From: an uncultured Lachnospiraceae bacterium
GTDB taxonomy: Bacteria > Bacillota > Clostridia > Lachnospirales > Lachnospiraceae
Reading direction: 5' to 3'
Length of the DNA stretch: 20,570 nucleotides
Assembly: GCA_958422845.1 (NCBI GenBank)
Contig: CATZPU010000004.1
Coordinates: 1-20,570 of the forward strand
A program made the translations under genes and the position numbers. Below the pieces are notes generated by a model. The model saw only the letters and a program-made list of their open reading frames with translations, had not been told where the DNA came from and did not search any database. Shown piece by piece: positions 6,971 to 15,101 of this stretch (position 1 is its first letter; each line of letters begins with the position of its first letter).

Positions 6971-9121
6971 ATGAAGAATCTCTTTATTGCAGAGAAGCCG
7001 AGCGTAGCGCAGGAATTTGCTAAAGCGCTAAAAGAAAATATGCGGCGCGGAGACGGTTATCTGGAGTCTGATTCCTATGTGGTGACATGGTGCGTCGGAC
7101 ATCTGGTGACGATGAGTTATCCTGAGGTGTACGACGAGAAATATAAAAGGTGGAGTCTTACGACGCTTCCGTTTCTGCCGCAGACATTTTTATATGAAGT
7201 GATTCCAAACGTGAAAAAGCAGTTTCAGATCGTGAGCGGTCTTTTAAAGCGCGCAGATGTGGAGACGATCTACGTCTGCACCGACTCCGGTCGCGAGGGA
7301 GAATACATATACCGGCTCGTGGAGCAGTTATCCGGTGTGAAAGGCAAGAAGCGCAGGCGTGTCTGGATCGATTCGCAGACAGAAGAAGAGATACTGCGCG
7401 GCATCCGTGAGGCGAAAGATCTTTCCGAGTATGACAATCTTTCTTCAGCGGCATATCTTAGGGCGAAGGAAGATTATCTGATGGGGATCAATTTTTCGCG
7501 GCTGCTCACCTTAAAATACGGAAATGCAATTTCAAACTATCTCGGAACAAAATACTCCGTCGTTTCGGTGGGGCGCGTAATGACGTGCGTACTCGGCATG
7601 ATCGTGCGCAGGGAAAGAGAGATACGGCAGTTTGTCAAAACTCCTTTTTACAGAGTGCTTCAGAATATCGTGCTGCATGGAAAATCGCTTGAGGGAGAAT
7701 TTCGTGCGGTCGAGGGTTCCGCGTATTATCTTTCACCGAAATTATATAAGGAAAACGGTTTTCGCGAAAAAAAGGATGCGCAGGAGCTGATCGCGCGGCT
7801 GCTACAGCAGAGCGCACAGACAGGCGATGCGGCGCAGCTATATCAGCAGGCGGCAGGCACGGCGGTCATCGACTCGATCGAGAAGAAAAAAGAAAAGAAA
7901 AATCCGCCGCTGCTTTACAATCTGGCGGAGCTGCAAAATGAATGTTCCAAAATGTTCAAGATCAGCCCTGATGAGACGCTTCGTATCGTGCAGGAGCTTT
8001 ACGAGAAAAAGCTTGTGACGTATCCGAGAACGGATGCACGTGTGCTCTCGACGGCGGTTGCAAAGGAGATATACAAAAATATTTCAGGACTGCGTAATTT
8101 CGGGCCTGCGAAGGAATTTGCCGACGAGATATTAAGTCTCGGCTCTTATAAGGGGATCGCAAAGACGCGGTATGTGAATGATAAACAGATCACTGACCAT
8201 TATGCGATCATTCCGACGGGACAGGGATTTGGAGCGCTCGGCTCATTAAAGGGCAGCTCTTTCGGCGTGTATGCGGCAATCGTGCGTCGGTTCCTGAGCA
8301 TTTTTTATCCGGCGGCAGAATTTCAGAAGATCAGTATGGTGACTGTGATGGGAGGCGAAAAGTTTTTCTACTCCTTCAAGGTACTGCTTTCGGAAGGATA
8401 TTTCAAGGTAGCGGGTAATCCGTATGAGAAAAAGCGGACTGCAAACGGCGCAGGGCAGGATGGCAGTATGACAGACGGACAGGATGCGTCTTTAGAAGGC
8501 GCACAGGAGAACGATCAGGCAGAGAGCGCGTTCGGCGCGGACCTTCTGGAAGTATTGAAGGGGCTTAGAAAGGGCATGAGTCTTCCTGTAAGGTCGCTTA
8601 CGATCAGGGAAGGAGAGACTTCTCCGCCGAAGCGATACAATTCCGGTTCGATGATCCTTGCGATGGAAAATGCCGGACAGCTTATCGAAGATGAGGAGCT
8701 GCGCGCGCAGATAAAGGGAAGCGGTATCGGAACGAGCGCAACGCGTGCCGAGATACTGAAGAAGCTTGTCGCAAATAAATATATTGCATTAAATAAAAAA
8801 ACACAGATCTTATCTCCGACACTGCAAGGGGAGATGATACACGACGTCGTATTTTACTCGATCCGTTCCCTTTTGAATCCTGAGCTTACCGCAAGCTGGG
8901 AAAAAGGTCTGACGTATGTGGCTGAGGGAACGATCACGAGCGACGAATATATGATGAAGCTGGAGCATTTCATCCGTTCGCGGACGGACGGGGTGCTGGC
9001 GCTGAATAATCAGTATGCGATGCGGCCTTTGTTTGATGCGGCTGCAAAGTATTATAAAACGGACAGAACAAAGCAGACAGGGCGTTCTGGAAGAAACACT
9101 GGTACAAAGAAGAAACAGTAG
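6971..9121 (+). CDS. topB: DNA topoisomerase III (type IA)
   Basis: A 716-residue type IA topoisomerase that passes single strands to relax DNA and separate linked or recombining molecules. The TOPRIM region includes IAEKPS (Glu8) and TDSGREGE (104-111); the second Asp of the classic DxDxE is Gly, as is usual in the Firmicute/plasmid-type group. The catalytic Tyr351 is in TYPRTDARVLS. Other family stretches are QITDHYAIIPT (406-416) and GSGIGTSATRAEIL (583-596). A stretch at about 488-525 is rich in Gly, Asp, Gln and Glu and reads as a flexible acidic insertion. There is no C-terminal zinc-finger cluster, only a basic tail. The start ATG has AGGAGG (6959-6964) 6 bases ahead. It is the first gene of a co-oriented run including parE and parC. 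Confidence 0.95.
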   Translation: MKNLFIAEKPSVAQEFAKALKENMRRGDGYLESDSYVVTWCVGHLVTMSYPEVYDEKYKRWSLTTLPFLPQTFLYEVIPNVKKQFQIVSGLLKRADVETIYVCTDSGREGEYIYRLVEQLSGVKGKKRRRVWIDSQTEEEILRGIREAKDLSEYDNLSSAAYLRAKEDYLMGINFSRLLTLKYGNAISNYLGTKYSVVSVGRVMTCVLGMIVRREREIRQFVKTPFYRVLQNIVLHGKSLEGEFRAVEGSAYYLSPKLYKENGFREKKDAQELIARLLQQSAQTGDAAQLYQQAAGTAVIDSIEKKKEKKNPPLLYNLAELQNECSKMFKISPDETLRIVQELYEKKLVTYPRTDARVLSTAVAKEIYKNISGLRNFGPAKEFADEILSLGSYKGIAKTRYVNDKQITDHYAIIPTGQGFGALGSLKGSSFGVYAAIVRRFLSIFYPAAEFQKISMVTVMGGEKFFYSFKVLLSEGYFKVAGNPYEKKRTANGAGQDGSMTDGQDASLEGAQENDQAESAFGADLLEVLKGLRKGMSLPVRSLTIREGETSPPKRYNSGSMILAMENAGQLIEDEELRAQIKGSGIGTSATRAEILKKLVANKYIALNKKTQILSPTLQGEMIHDVVFYSIRSLLNPELTASWEKGLTYVAEGTITSDEYMMKLEHFIRSRTDGVLALNNQYAMRPLFDAAAKYYKTDRTKQTGRSGRNTGTKKKQ

Positions 9122-9147
9122 CGGTCAAAATGAGGAGGATATGAAAA

Positions 9148-9813
9148 ATGGAAGGATGCAAAATCAAAAACTTATTTAATCTGAATGAGACGATTGCGGC
9201 AAAGCTGTTTGAAGGAGCAGAATATCCGTGGGAGGTGCTGCCAAAGATCAGCGCGTTCATCACAGAGCTTGGCGAGACTCTTTCTGAGGAAGAGTATGAA
9301 AAACGCGGTGAAAATGTCTGGGTGGCAAAATCTGCGAAGGTAGCGCCGACGGCGTATATCAACGGTCCGGCAATTATCGGAAAGGATGCCGAGGTGCGTC
9401 ACTGCGCATTTATCCGCGGCAATGCGATCGTAGGAGAGGGCGCTGTCGTAGGAAATTCCACAGAGCTTAAGAATGTTGTGTTATTTAATAAGGTACAGGT
9501 ACCGCATTATAATTACGTGGGCGACTCCATTCTGGGCTATAAGGCGCATATGGGAGCAGGCTCCATTACTTCCAACGTAAAATCTGACAAGACGCTTGTC
9601 GTAGTAAAGGACGGACAGGAGCGTATCGAGACAGGGCTTAAGAAATTCGGCGCAATGCTCGGAGATGAGGTCGAGGTCGGCTGCGGCTCCGTACTCAATC
9701 CGGGAACTGTGATCGGACCGCACTCCAATATCTATCCGCTCTCCTCCGTGAGAGAAGTCGTTCCGGCAGGCTCGATCTACAAGAGACGCGGCGAGGTTGT
9801 AGAAAAACAGTAA
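9148..9813 (+). CDS. GlmU-like left-handed beta-helix acyltransferase, no nucleotidyltransferase domain
   Basis: A 221-residue protein of hexapeptide repeats from about residue 55 to 205 (for example AIIGKDAEV, AIVGEGAVVG, VIGPHSNIYP), the left-handed beta-helix fold of acyltransferases. The stretch VPHYNYVGDS (118-127) followed by GAGSITSN (136-143) closely parallels the acetyltransferase half of GlmU, where the equivalent His is catalytic. His120 is therefore the probable base. The pyrophosphorylase half of GlmU is absent; the first 50 residues are a short helical leader. A likely role is acetyl transfer from acetyl-CoA to a sugar or sugar phosphate, but the acceptor is unknown. AGGAGG (9133-9138) is 9 bases before the ATG. 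It lies 26 bases after topB and before parE. Confidence 0.8.
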   Translation: MEGCKIKNLFNLNETIAAKLFEGAEYPWEVLPKISAFITELGETLSEEEYEKRGENVWVAKSAKVAPTAYINGPAIIGKDAEVRHCAFIRGNAIVGEGAVVGNSTELKNVVLFNKVQVPHYNYVGDSILGYKAHMGAGSITSNVKSDKTLVVVKDGQERIETGLKKFGAMLGDEVEVGCGSVLNPGTVIGPHSNIYPLSSVREVVPAGSIYKRRGEVVEKQ

Positions 9814-9897
9814 GGCTGCAAAGAAAAATATGCACAGTGTGAAAACCGGATGGGGATTTGGTGCATACGAAGGTTTAGAAAAGGAGTTATTAGTATC

Positions 9898-11820
9898 ATG
9901 GCGAAAAGCAACACTTACGATGCGAGCAGTATTTCCGTTCTGGAAGGTCTGGAGGCAGTCAGGAAACGGCCCGGTATGTATATCGGAAGCGTGTCGCGAA
10001 AAGGGTTGAACCATCTGATATACGAGATCGTGGACAATGCAGTAGACGAACATCTGGCAGGATACTGCTCGAAGATCGAGGTTTATCTGGAAAAGGACGG
10101 TTCTGCGACGATAGAGGATAACGGGCGCGGTATTCCGGTCGGCATGCATGAAAAGGGCATGTCTGCGGAGCGTCTCGTCTTTACGACGCTTCATGCGGGC
10201 GGAAAGTTTGACGATACCGTCTACAAGACGAGCGGCGGTCTGCACGGCGTTGGTTCGTCCGTCGTGAATGCGCTCTCGACATGGCTTGATGTGCAGGTCA
10301 TGCTGGACGGAAAGATCCATCACGACCGATATGAGAGAGGCGTGCCGGTGATCGACCTCGAAAACGGACTTCTTCCGGTGATCGGCAGGACGAAGCAGAC
10401 GGGAACGCGCATTCAGTTTCAGCCAGATCCGGAGATCTTTGAAAAAACGCGTTTTTCTGCTACGGAATTAAAGAGCCGTCTGCATGAAACGGCATATCTG
10501 AATCCGAAGCTTACGATCCATTTCGAGGATCGAAGAGGAGAGGAGACGGAATCGATCGTATTTAGCGAGCCGGAGGGTATCATTGGCTTCGTGCGCGAGC
10601 TGAACCAGAAATCCGAGCCCGTCTGCGAACCGGTCTACTTTTGCGGAGAGGCGGACGGCATGCAGGTGGAGGTCGCTTTTCAGTATACGAATGAATTTCA
10701 TGAGAATGTGCTTGGATTTTGCAACAATATCTATAATGCAGAAGGCGGCACGCATTTGACAGGTTTTAAGACGACTTTTACAAACGTCATGAATACGTAT
10801 GCCCGCCAGATCGGCGTACTGAAAGAAAAGGACAGCAATTTCACAGGAGCGGATATCCGCAACGGTCTGACGGCGATCGTTTCGATCAAGCATCCGGCGC
10901 CGCGTTTTGAGGGACAGACAAAGACAAAGCTTGACAATCAGGATGCGGTTCGGGCAGTCGGCAAGGTGACGGGAGAGGAGATCGTCCTGTATTTTGACAA
11001 GAATCTCGAAGCGTTAAAAAATATCCTTGCGTGCGCGGAGAAGGCGGCGAAGATCAGAAAGACGGAGGAGCGCGCAAAGACGAATCTGCTGACAAAGCAG
11101 AAGTATTCGTTTGACAGCAACGGAAAGCTGGCAAACTGCGAGAGCCGCGACAGCAGCAAGTGCGAGATCTTTATCGTAGAGGGAGATTCGGCAGGCGGTT
11201 CGGCAAAGACGGCGCGCGACAGGAACTATCAGGCGATCCTGCCGATACGCGGAAAGATTCTGAATGTCGAGAAGGCAAGTATCGATAAGGTGCTTGCAAA
11301 CGCAGAGATCAAGACGATGATCAATGCGTTCGGCTGCGGATTTTCAGAAGGATACGGAAACGATTTTGATATCACGAAGCTGCGCTACGACAAGATCGTG
11401 ATCATGGCAGACGCCGACGTCGACGGAGCGCATATCAGCACGCTTTTACTGACGCTGTTTTACCGGTTTATGCCGGAACTTATCTATGAAGGGCATGTGT
11501 ATATTGCGATGCCTCCGCTGTACAAGGTTATTCCTGCAAAGGGAAAAGAACAGTATCTCTATGACGATAAGGCGCTTGAGAAATACCGCAGGACGCACAA
11601 GGGCGCATTCACCCTGCAGCGTTATAAGGGACTTGGCGAGATGGACGCCGACCAGCTCTGGGAGACGACGCTGAATCCGCAGACGCGCATCATGCAGCGT
11701 GTGGAGATCGAGGATGCAAGAATTGCTTCAAGCGTGACGCAGATGCTGATGGGAACAGAAGTACCGCCGCGCAAGGCGTTTATCTATGAGCATGCGCAGG
11801 AAGCGCTGCTGGATGTGTAA
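9898..11820 (+). CDS. parE: Topoisomerase IV subunit B (GyrB/ParE family)
   Basis: The ATPase subunit of a type IIA topoisomerase, 640 residues. The GHKL ATP site shows [10 protein letters not shown] with Glu43 and Asn47, DNGRGIP (74-80) and [12 protein letters not shown] (113-124). The transducer Lys residues are in QTKTKL (340-345). The TOPRIM domain has VEGDSAGG (427-434) and DADVDG (505-510), and the C-terminal RYKGLGEMD is present. I start at ATG 9898 ([10 protein letters not shown]) with AAGGAG 11 bases upstream; the frame from 9850 adds non-homologous residues. It is called topoisomerase IV rather than gyrase because its partner lacks a GyrA box and because no dnaA, recF or gyrA of the usual gyrase locus is nearby. 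GyrB and ParE are hard to separate by eye in Clostridia. Confidence 0.88.
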   Translation: MAKSNTYDASSISVLEGLEAVRKRPGMYIGSVSRKGLNHLIYEIVDNAVDEHLAGYCSKIEVYLEKDGSATIEDNGRGIPVGMHEKGMSAERLVFTTLHAGGKFDDTVYKTSGGLHGVGSSVVNALSTWLDVQVMLDGKIHHDRYERGVPVIDLENGLLPVIGRTKQTGTRIQFQPDPEIFEKTRFSATELKSRLHETAYLNPKLTIHFEDRRGEETESIVFSEPEGIIGFVRELNQKSEPVCEPVYFCGEADGMQVEVAFQYTNEFHENVLGFCNNIYNAEGGTHLTGFKTTFTNVMNTYARQIGVLKEKDSNFTGADIRNGLTAIVSIKHPAPRFEGQTKTKLDNQDAVRAVGKVTGEEIVLYFDKNLEALKNILACAEKAAKIRKTEERAKTNLLTKQKYSFDSNGKLANCESRDSSKCEIFIVEGDSAGGSAKTARDRNYQAILPIRGKILNVEKASIDKVLANAEIKTMINAFGCGFSEGYGNDFDITKLRYDKIVIMADADVDGAHISTLLLTLFYRFMPELIYEGHVYIAMPPLYKVIPAKGKEQYLYDDKALEKYRRTHKGAFTLQRYKGLGEMDADQLWETTLNPQTRIMQRVEIEDARIASSVTQMLMGTEVPPRKAFIYEHAQEALLDV

Positions 11821-11830
11821 AAACAATGAG

Positions 11831-11868
11831 CGGCTGCGGGAGCTGCAAAGCAGCAAAGCAGTCGTTTT
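11831..11868 (+). terminator. Terminator-like hairpin between parE and parC
   Basis: CGGCTGC (11831-11837) pairs with GCAGTCG (11858-11864) with one G-U pair. A second small stem, GCTGC-AAA-GCAGC (11842-11854), sits in its loop, and TTTT (11865-11868) follows. The T-run is short, so it probably only partly ends transcription or stabilises the mRNA between the two subunit genes. Confidence 0.4.
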
Positions 11869-11900
11869 ACACAGAAGTAAGGTAAAAAGGAGTATATACT

Positions 11901-14138
11901 ATGGACGGACAGATTATCAGAGCCGAGTATTCGGATATTATGCAGAAATCATATATTGATTACGCGATGAGCGTCATCATCTCGCGTGCGCTTCCCGATG
12001 TGCGCGACGGGCTCAAGCCGGTGCAGAGAAGAACGCTGTATGATATGTATGAGCTCGGTATCCGATATGACAGACCATACCGTAAGTGTGCAAGGATCGT
12101 CGGCGATACGATGGGTAAATACCATCCGCACGGCGACAGCTCCATCTATGAGGCTCTTGTCGTGATGGCGCAGGAGTTCAAAAAGGGAATGGCGCTCGTC
12201 GACGGGCACGGAAACTTCGGCTCAATCGAGGGAGACGGCGCGGCGGCGATGCGATATACGGAGGCAAGGCTGCAAAAGGTGACGCAGGTCGCATTTCTGG
12301 CTGACCTCGATAAGAATATCGTTGATTTCGGACCAAACTTCGATGAGACGGAGAAAGAACCGCTCGTCCTTCCGGTGCGTATTCCGAATCTTCTCGTCAA
12401 CGGCTCAGAAGGTATTGCTGTAGGAATGGTGACGTCGATTCCGCCGCACAATCTGGGCGAGGTGATCGATGCGGTCAAGGCAATGATAAAGAACAGTAAG
12501 CTTACGACTGCCGATCTGATGAAATACGTACAGGGACCTGATTTTCCGACAGGCGGTATCGTCGTTAATCAGAAAGACCTTGCCGAAATATACGAGACGG
12601 GGCAGGGAAAGATACGTATTCGCGGAAAGGTTGAAGTCGAAAAAGGAAAGGGCGGAAAGGAAAGACTTGTCATCACGGAGATACCGTACACGATGATGGG
12701 GGCAAACATCGGAAAATTCCTAAACGATGTGGCGTCTCTTGTCGAGACAAAGGCGACGACGGATATTGTCGATATTTCCAACCAGTCCTCCAAGGAAGGG
12801 ATACGGATCGTTCTGGAGCTGCGAAAAGGAGCAGACGTGGAGCGTCTTAAGAATCTTCTTTACAAAAAGACGCGCCTTGAGGATACGTTCGGCGTAAATA
12901 TGCTCGCAGTCGCAAACGGAAGACCGGAGACGCTCGGACTTCGTCAGATCATCGAGCATCATATCGATTTTCAGTTTGAGCTTGCTACGAGAAAGTATAA
13001 AAACCTTCTCGAAAAGGAAGAGAAGAAGAAAGAGATTCAGGAAGGTCTCATTCGCGCGTGCGATGTGATCGACCTCATTATCGAGATACTGCGCGGCAGC
13101 AAGAGCCGCGATCAGGTGAAAAAGTGTCTCGTTTCCGGAGTGACGGAAGGCATTCGATTTAAGACAGAAAAGTCGCGCAAAATGGCTGCAAAGCTGCTCT
13201 TTACAGAAGCGCAGGCAGATGCGATCCTTGATATGCGTCTGTATAAGCTGATCGGACTGGAGATCGAAGTGCTGATGAAAGAGCACGAGATGACGCTGAA
13301 AAATATCGCCGCGTATACGGATATTCTGAATAATTACAGCTCCATGGCAGAAGTTATTATAAAAGAACTCGACAGTTATAAGAAGGAGTTCGGCAGACCG
13401 AGAAAGACGGCGCTTGATAATGCCGAGCAGATCGTATTGGAGGAGCAGAAGATCGAGGAGATGCCGGTCGTCTTTTTGATGGACCGCTTCGGATATGTGC
13501 GTACCGTCGATGAGACGGTATACGAGCGAAATAAAGAAGCGGCAGATGCAGAAAGCCGATACGTCATTCACTGTATGAATACAGATCGTATCTGCGTATT
13601 TACCGATATAGGAAAGGTGCATCTTCTGAAGCTTCTCGATGTTCCGTACGGCAGATTCCGCGATAAGGGTACTCCGATCGATAATATCTGCAATTACAGC
13701 AGCAGCGAGGAAAGCTTTGTGTCGGTGATGGCGCTCAATGATATTAAGGATACGGTACTGACGTTTGTGACGCGGCAGGCAATGATGAAACAGGTGCAGG
13801 GCTGTGAGTTTGACGTTTCCAAGAGAACGATCGCTGCGACGAAACTTCAGGACGGGGATGCTGTCGTTGCGGTACATGCTGCAACGGAGCAGGCGCACGT
13901 CGTGCTCGCAACGAAGGACGGCTACTTTCTGCGTTTCCCTGTATCAGAAGTACCGCTCAAGAAAAAGACGGCGGTCGGCGTGCGGGGCATGAAGCTCTCC
14001 GCCAAAGACGAGGTCACAGACGTTTACTGGCTCGAGGGCGCAGAAGTGCCGGAGGTGACGTACCGCGATAAGCCGGTATCGATCAACCGCCTGCGGATAA
14101 GCTCGCGTGATTCGAAAGGAACGAAGACGAGAGTATAA
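11901..14138 (+). CDS. parC: Topoisomerase IV subunit A (GyrA/ParC family)
   Basis: The DNA-cleaving subunit, 745 residues. The active-site Tyr119 is in AAAMRYTEARL. The quinolone-determining segment HPHGDSSIYEALV has Ser80 and Glu84, the same numbers and residues as E. coli ParC and the drug-sensitive type. A coiled segment near 360-440 leads into a C-terminal beta-pinwheel from about residue 510 with roughly five blades. The QRRGGKG-type GyrA box needed for negative supercoiling is missing, which supports a decatenase (ParC) over gyrase. AAGGAG (11887-11892) lies 8 bases before the ATG. It follows parE by 80 bases, with a hairpin between them, and would form the A2B2 enzyme that unlinks daughter chromosomes. 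Confidence 0.9.
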   Translation: MDGQIIRAEYSDIMQKSYIDYAMSVIISRALPDVRDGLKPVQRRTLYDMYELGIRYDRPYRKCARIVGDTMGKYHPHGDSSIYEALVVMAQEFKKGMALVDGHGNFGSIEGDGAAAMRYTEARLQKVTQVAFLADLDKNIVDFGPNFDETEKEPLVLPVRIPNLLVNGSEGIAVGMVTSIPPHNLGEVIDAVKAMIKNSKLTTADLMKYVQGPDFPTGGIVVNQKDLAEIYETGQGKIRIRGKVEVEKGKGGKERLVITEIPYTMMGANIGKFLNDVASLVETKATTDIVDISNQSSKEGIRIVLELRKGADVERLKNLLYKKTRLEDTFGVNMLAVANGRPETLGLRQIIEHHIDFQFELATRKYKNLLEKEEKKKEIQEGLIRACDVIDLIIEILRGSKSRDQVKKCLVSGVTEGIRFKTEKSRKMAAKLLFTEAQADAILDMRLYKLIGLEIEVLMKEHEMTLKNIAAYTDILNNYSSMAEVIIKELDSYKKEFGRPRKTALDNAEQIVLEEQKIEEMPVVFLMDRFGYVRTVDETVYERNKEAADAESRYVIHCMNTDRICVFTDIGKVHLLKLLDVPYGRFRDKGTPIDNICNYSSSEESFVSVMALNDIKDTVLTFVTRQAMMKQVQGCEFDVSKRTIAATKLQDGDAVVAVHAATEQAHVVLATKDGYFLRFPVSEVPLKKKTAVGVRGMKLSAKDEVTDVYWLEGAEVPEVTYRDKPVSINRLRISSRDSKGTKTRV

Positions 14139-14191
14139 GCGCTGATTCGCAAAGGATAGTCAAATACAAGTCAAAAAAGAGGAGGCAGCCG

Positions 14192-14659
14192 ATGACAATA
14201 GACGAACGATTTATGAAAGAGGCGATAGAGCTTGCGCGCCTTGCGGCAGAGCATGGAAACGAACCGTTTGGAGCGGTACTTGTAAAGGACGGCGAAGCAG
14301 TATTTACAAATGAAAATCAGATCTATACGCAGTCCGATCCGACGTTTCACGCAGAGCTTGGGCTGATTCGAAGGTTCTGTGCACAGACGAAGATCACAGA
14401 CCTGAGCGAATATACGCTGTATTCGAGCTGCGAGCCGTGTTTTATGTGCTCAGGCGCGCTTGTATGGATGAAGCTCGGACGTCTCGTATACGGAGCGTCC
14501 GATATGGATCTCGGAGAGATCCTGCATGAGAAGGGAAGTGAATGCAGCCGTCTCGTCTTTGAAAATTCACCGTGGAAGCCACAGGTGACAGCGGGAGTTT
14601 TGCGGGAAGAAAGTTATGCGCTCCTAGAGGAATATTTTCAGGATCATAAAAAGGGCTGA
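14192..14659 (+). CDS. Cytidine/guanine-deaminase-fold protein (nucleoside or base deaminase)
   Basis: A 155-residue zinc hydrolase of the cytidine deaminase superfamily. The metal site is HAE (His53, Glu55) and SSCEPCFMC (Cys83 and Cys86), and PFGAVLV near residue 25 is the usual substrate-pocket strand. The TadA/guanine deaminase branch is the nearest look. The region after HAE (HAELGLIRRF) and the long loop after PCxxC differ from tRNA-editing TadA, so a free base or nucleoside is the more likely substrate. AGGAGG (14180-14185) lies 6 bases before the ATG. It begins 53 bases after parC with no clear terminator between them, and ends just before the tRNA promoter. The substrate is not determined by sequence. 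Confidence 0.85.
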   Translation: MTIDERFMKEAIELARLAAEHGNEPFGAVLVKDGEAVFTNENQIYTQSDPTFHAELGLIRRFCAQTKITDLSEYTLYSSCEPCFMCSGALVWMKLGRLVYGASDMDLGEILHEKGSECSRLVFENSPWKPQVTAGVLREESYALLEEYFQDHKKG

Positions 14660-14697
14660 TATGAAATAACGGGAGATGAAAAGTCATTTTAATCCGC

Positions 14698-14725
14698 TTG
14701 CATTTTTATCTGATTGTGATATAAT
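14698..14725 (+). promoter_or_regulatory. Promoter of the tRNA-Gly gene
   Basis: TTGCAT (14698-14703), a 16-base spacer and a perfect TATAAT (14720-14725). The tRNA begins 11 bases later, so the 5' leader to be cut off by RNase P is only a few bases. Confidence 0.75.
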
Positions 14726-14736
14726 AAAAAAATCAG

Positions 14737-14807
14737 GCGGATATAGTTCATTGGTAGAACACCAGCTTCCCAAGCTGGAGAGGCGGGTTCGATTCCCGTT
14801 ATCCGCT
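14737..14807 (+). tRNA. tRNA-Gly (anticodon CCC, reads GGG)
   Basis: A complete 71-base cloverleaf. The acceptor is GCGGATA (14737-14743) with TATCCGC (14800-14806), and the discriminator is T14807. The D arm is GTTC/GAAC with loop ATTGGTA. The anticodon stem CCAGC/GCTGG encloses TTCCCAA, so positions 34-36 are CCC. The variable loop is AGAG, and the T arm is GCGGG-TTCGATT-CCCGT. No CCA is encoded (GTG follows), so the tail is added by nucleotidyltransferase. It is transcribed alone. Confidence 0.95.
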
Positions 14808-14815
14808 GTGGCACG

Positions 14816-14860
14816 AGTCCGAAGAACCTTTTAAATAGGGTTTTTCGGACTTTTCATTTT
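14816..14860 (+). terminator. Intrinsic terminator of the tRNA gene
   Basis: AGTCCGAA (14816-14823) pairs with TTCGGACT (14844-14851). The stem continues through a G-T pair and AACC/GGTT to a 10-base loop, 13 bp in all, followed by TTTTCATTTT. It is a textbook Rho-independent terminator 9 bases after the tRNA. Confidence 0.9.
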
Positions 14861-14906
14861 CTAAAAATCAAATTTCGCTCGTTGGTATTCGGATATACAG
14901 CAAAAC

Positions 14907-14932
14907 AGATTGGAGTGATCCAGTCTTTTTTT
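14907..14932 (+). terminator. Second intrinsic terminator
   Basis: AGATTGG (14907-14913) pairs with CCAGTCT (14920-14926) around a 6-base loop, followed by seven T residues (14926-14932). No gene lies between it and the tRNA terminator, so it may be a backup that isolates the surface-protein promoter, or the relic of a lost gene. Confidence 0.75.
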
Positions 14933-14942
14933 ATGAGAAAAT

Positions 14943-14975
14943 TGCCTAATTAACACATATAGTGCCTAAATAACA
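14943..14975 (+). promoter_or_regulatory. Direct repeat, 20-bp period, upstream of the surface-protein promoter
   Basis: TGCCTAATTAACA (14943-14955) recurs as TGCCTAAATAACA (14963-14975), 12 of 13 bases the same. The period of 20 bp is about two helical turns, so both copies face the same side of the DNA. They end 5 bases before the first TATAAT and replace a recognisable -35 box, as expected for an activator site. The spacing is close to that of LytTR-type response-regulator sites, but the repeat does not clearly match their consensus. Confidence 0.5.
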
Positions 14976-14979
14976 TCTC

Positions 14980-15004
14980 TATAATGAAAAATATGTGATA
15001 TAAT
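14980..15004 (+). promoter_or_regulatory. Two -10 boxes of the surface-protein promoter
   Basis: Perfect TATAAT hexamers at 14980-14985 and 14999-15004. Neither has a good -35 at 16-18 bases, which suggests dependence on an activator bound to the direct repeat just upstream. Transcripts would begin near 14992 or 15011, giving a leader of about 175-195 bases. Confidence 0.5.
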
Positions 15005-15010
15005 AAGATG

Positions 15011-15101
15011 AGGTATGTAATCAATACCTGAGTTTAAAGCGCATGGACAACGGAAGCGGCAGGTCTGCTTCCGGCTTCCAAAAGTGGCTATGGAAGCATG
15101 T
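15011..15101 (+). promoter_or_regulatory. Folded 5' leader of the surface-protein mRNA, class unknown
   Basis: Three stems are evident. AGGTAT/ATACCT is at 15011-15029. CGGAAGC (15051-15057) pairs with GCTTCCG (15067-15073). GCTTCCA (15074-15080) pairs with TGGAAGC (15091-15097). The last two are perfect 7-bp helices that abut with no gap, and GCAT/ATGT (15041-15044 with 15098-15101) can close them into a three-way junction. Because the arms are repeats of one another, the first GGAAGC can also pair with the second GCTTCC, allowing a switch. I do not recognise a c-di-GMP, THF, guanidine, TPP or other known riboswitch core. Confidence 0.5.

Noticed and set aside
12720..13898. Long open frame on the minus strand opposite parC (392 codons).
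   Set aside because: It mirrors the codon bias of parC, has no ribosome binding site and no recognisable protein features. The plus-strand gene is unambiguous.
14192..14659. Naming the deaminase tadA.
   Set aside because: The zinc motifs fit the fold, but residues around HAE and after PCxxC differ from tRNA-editing TadA. The nearby tRNA is not evidence of substrate.
14659..14700. Terminator for the deaminase gene (GATGA-AAAG-TCATTTT).
   Set aside because: The stem is only four base pairs and AT-rich, too weak to call.
14889..14897. CGGATATA shared between the tRNA 5' end and the region at 14890, as an attachment-site repeat.
   Set aside because: Eight bases only, and at the 5' rather than the 3' end of the tRNA. 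No integrase gene is in the window.
15011..15101. c-di-GMP, THF or similar riboswitch before the adhesin gene.
   Set aside because: The conserved core bases of these classes are not present; only generic helices are visible.
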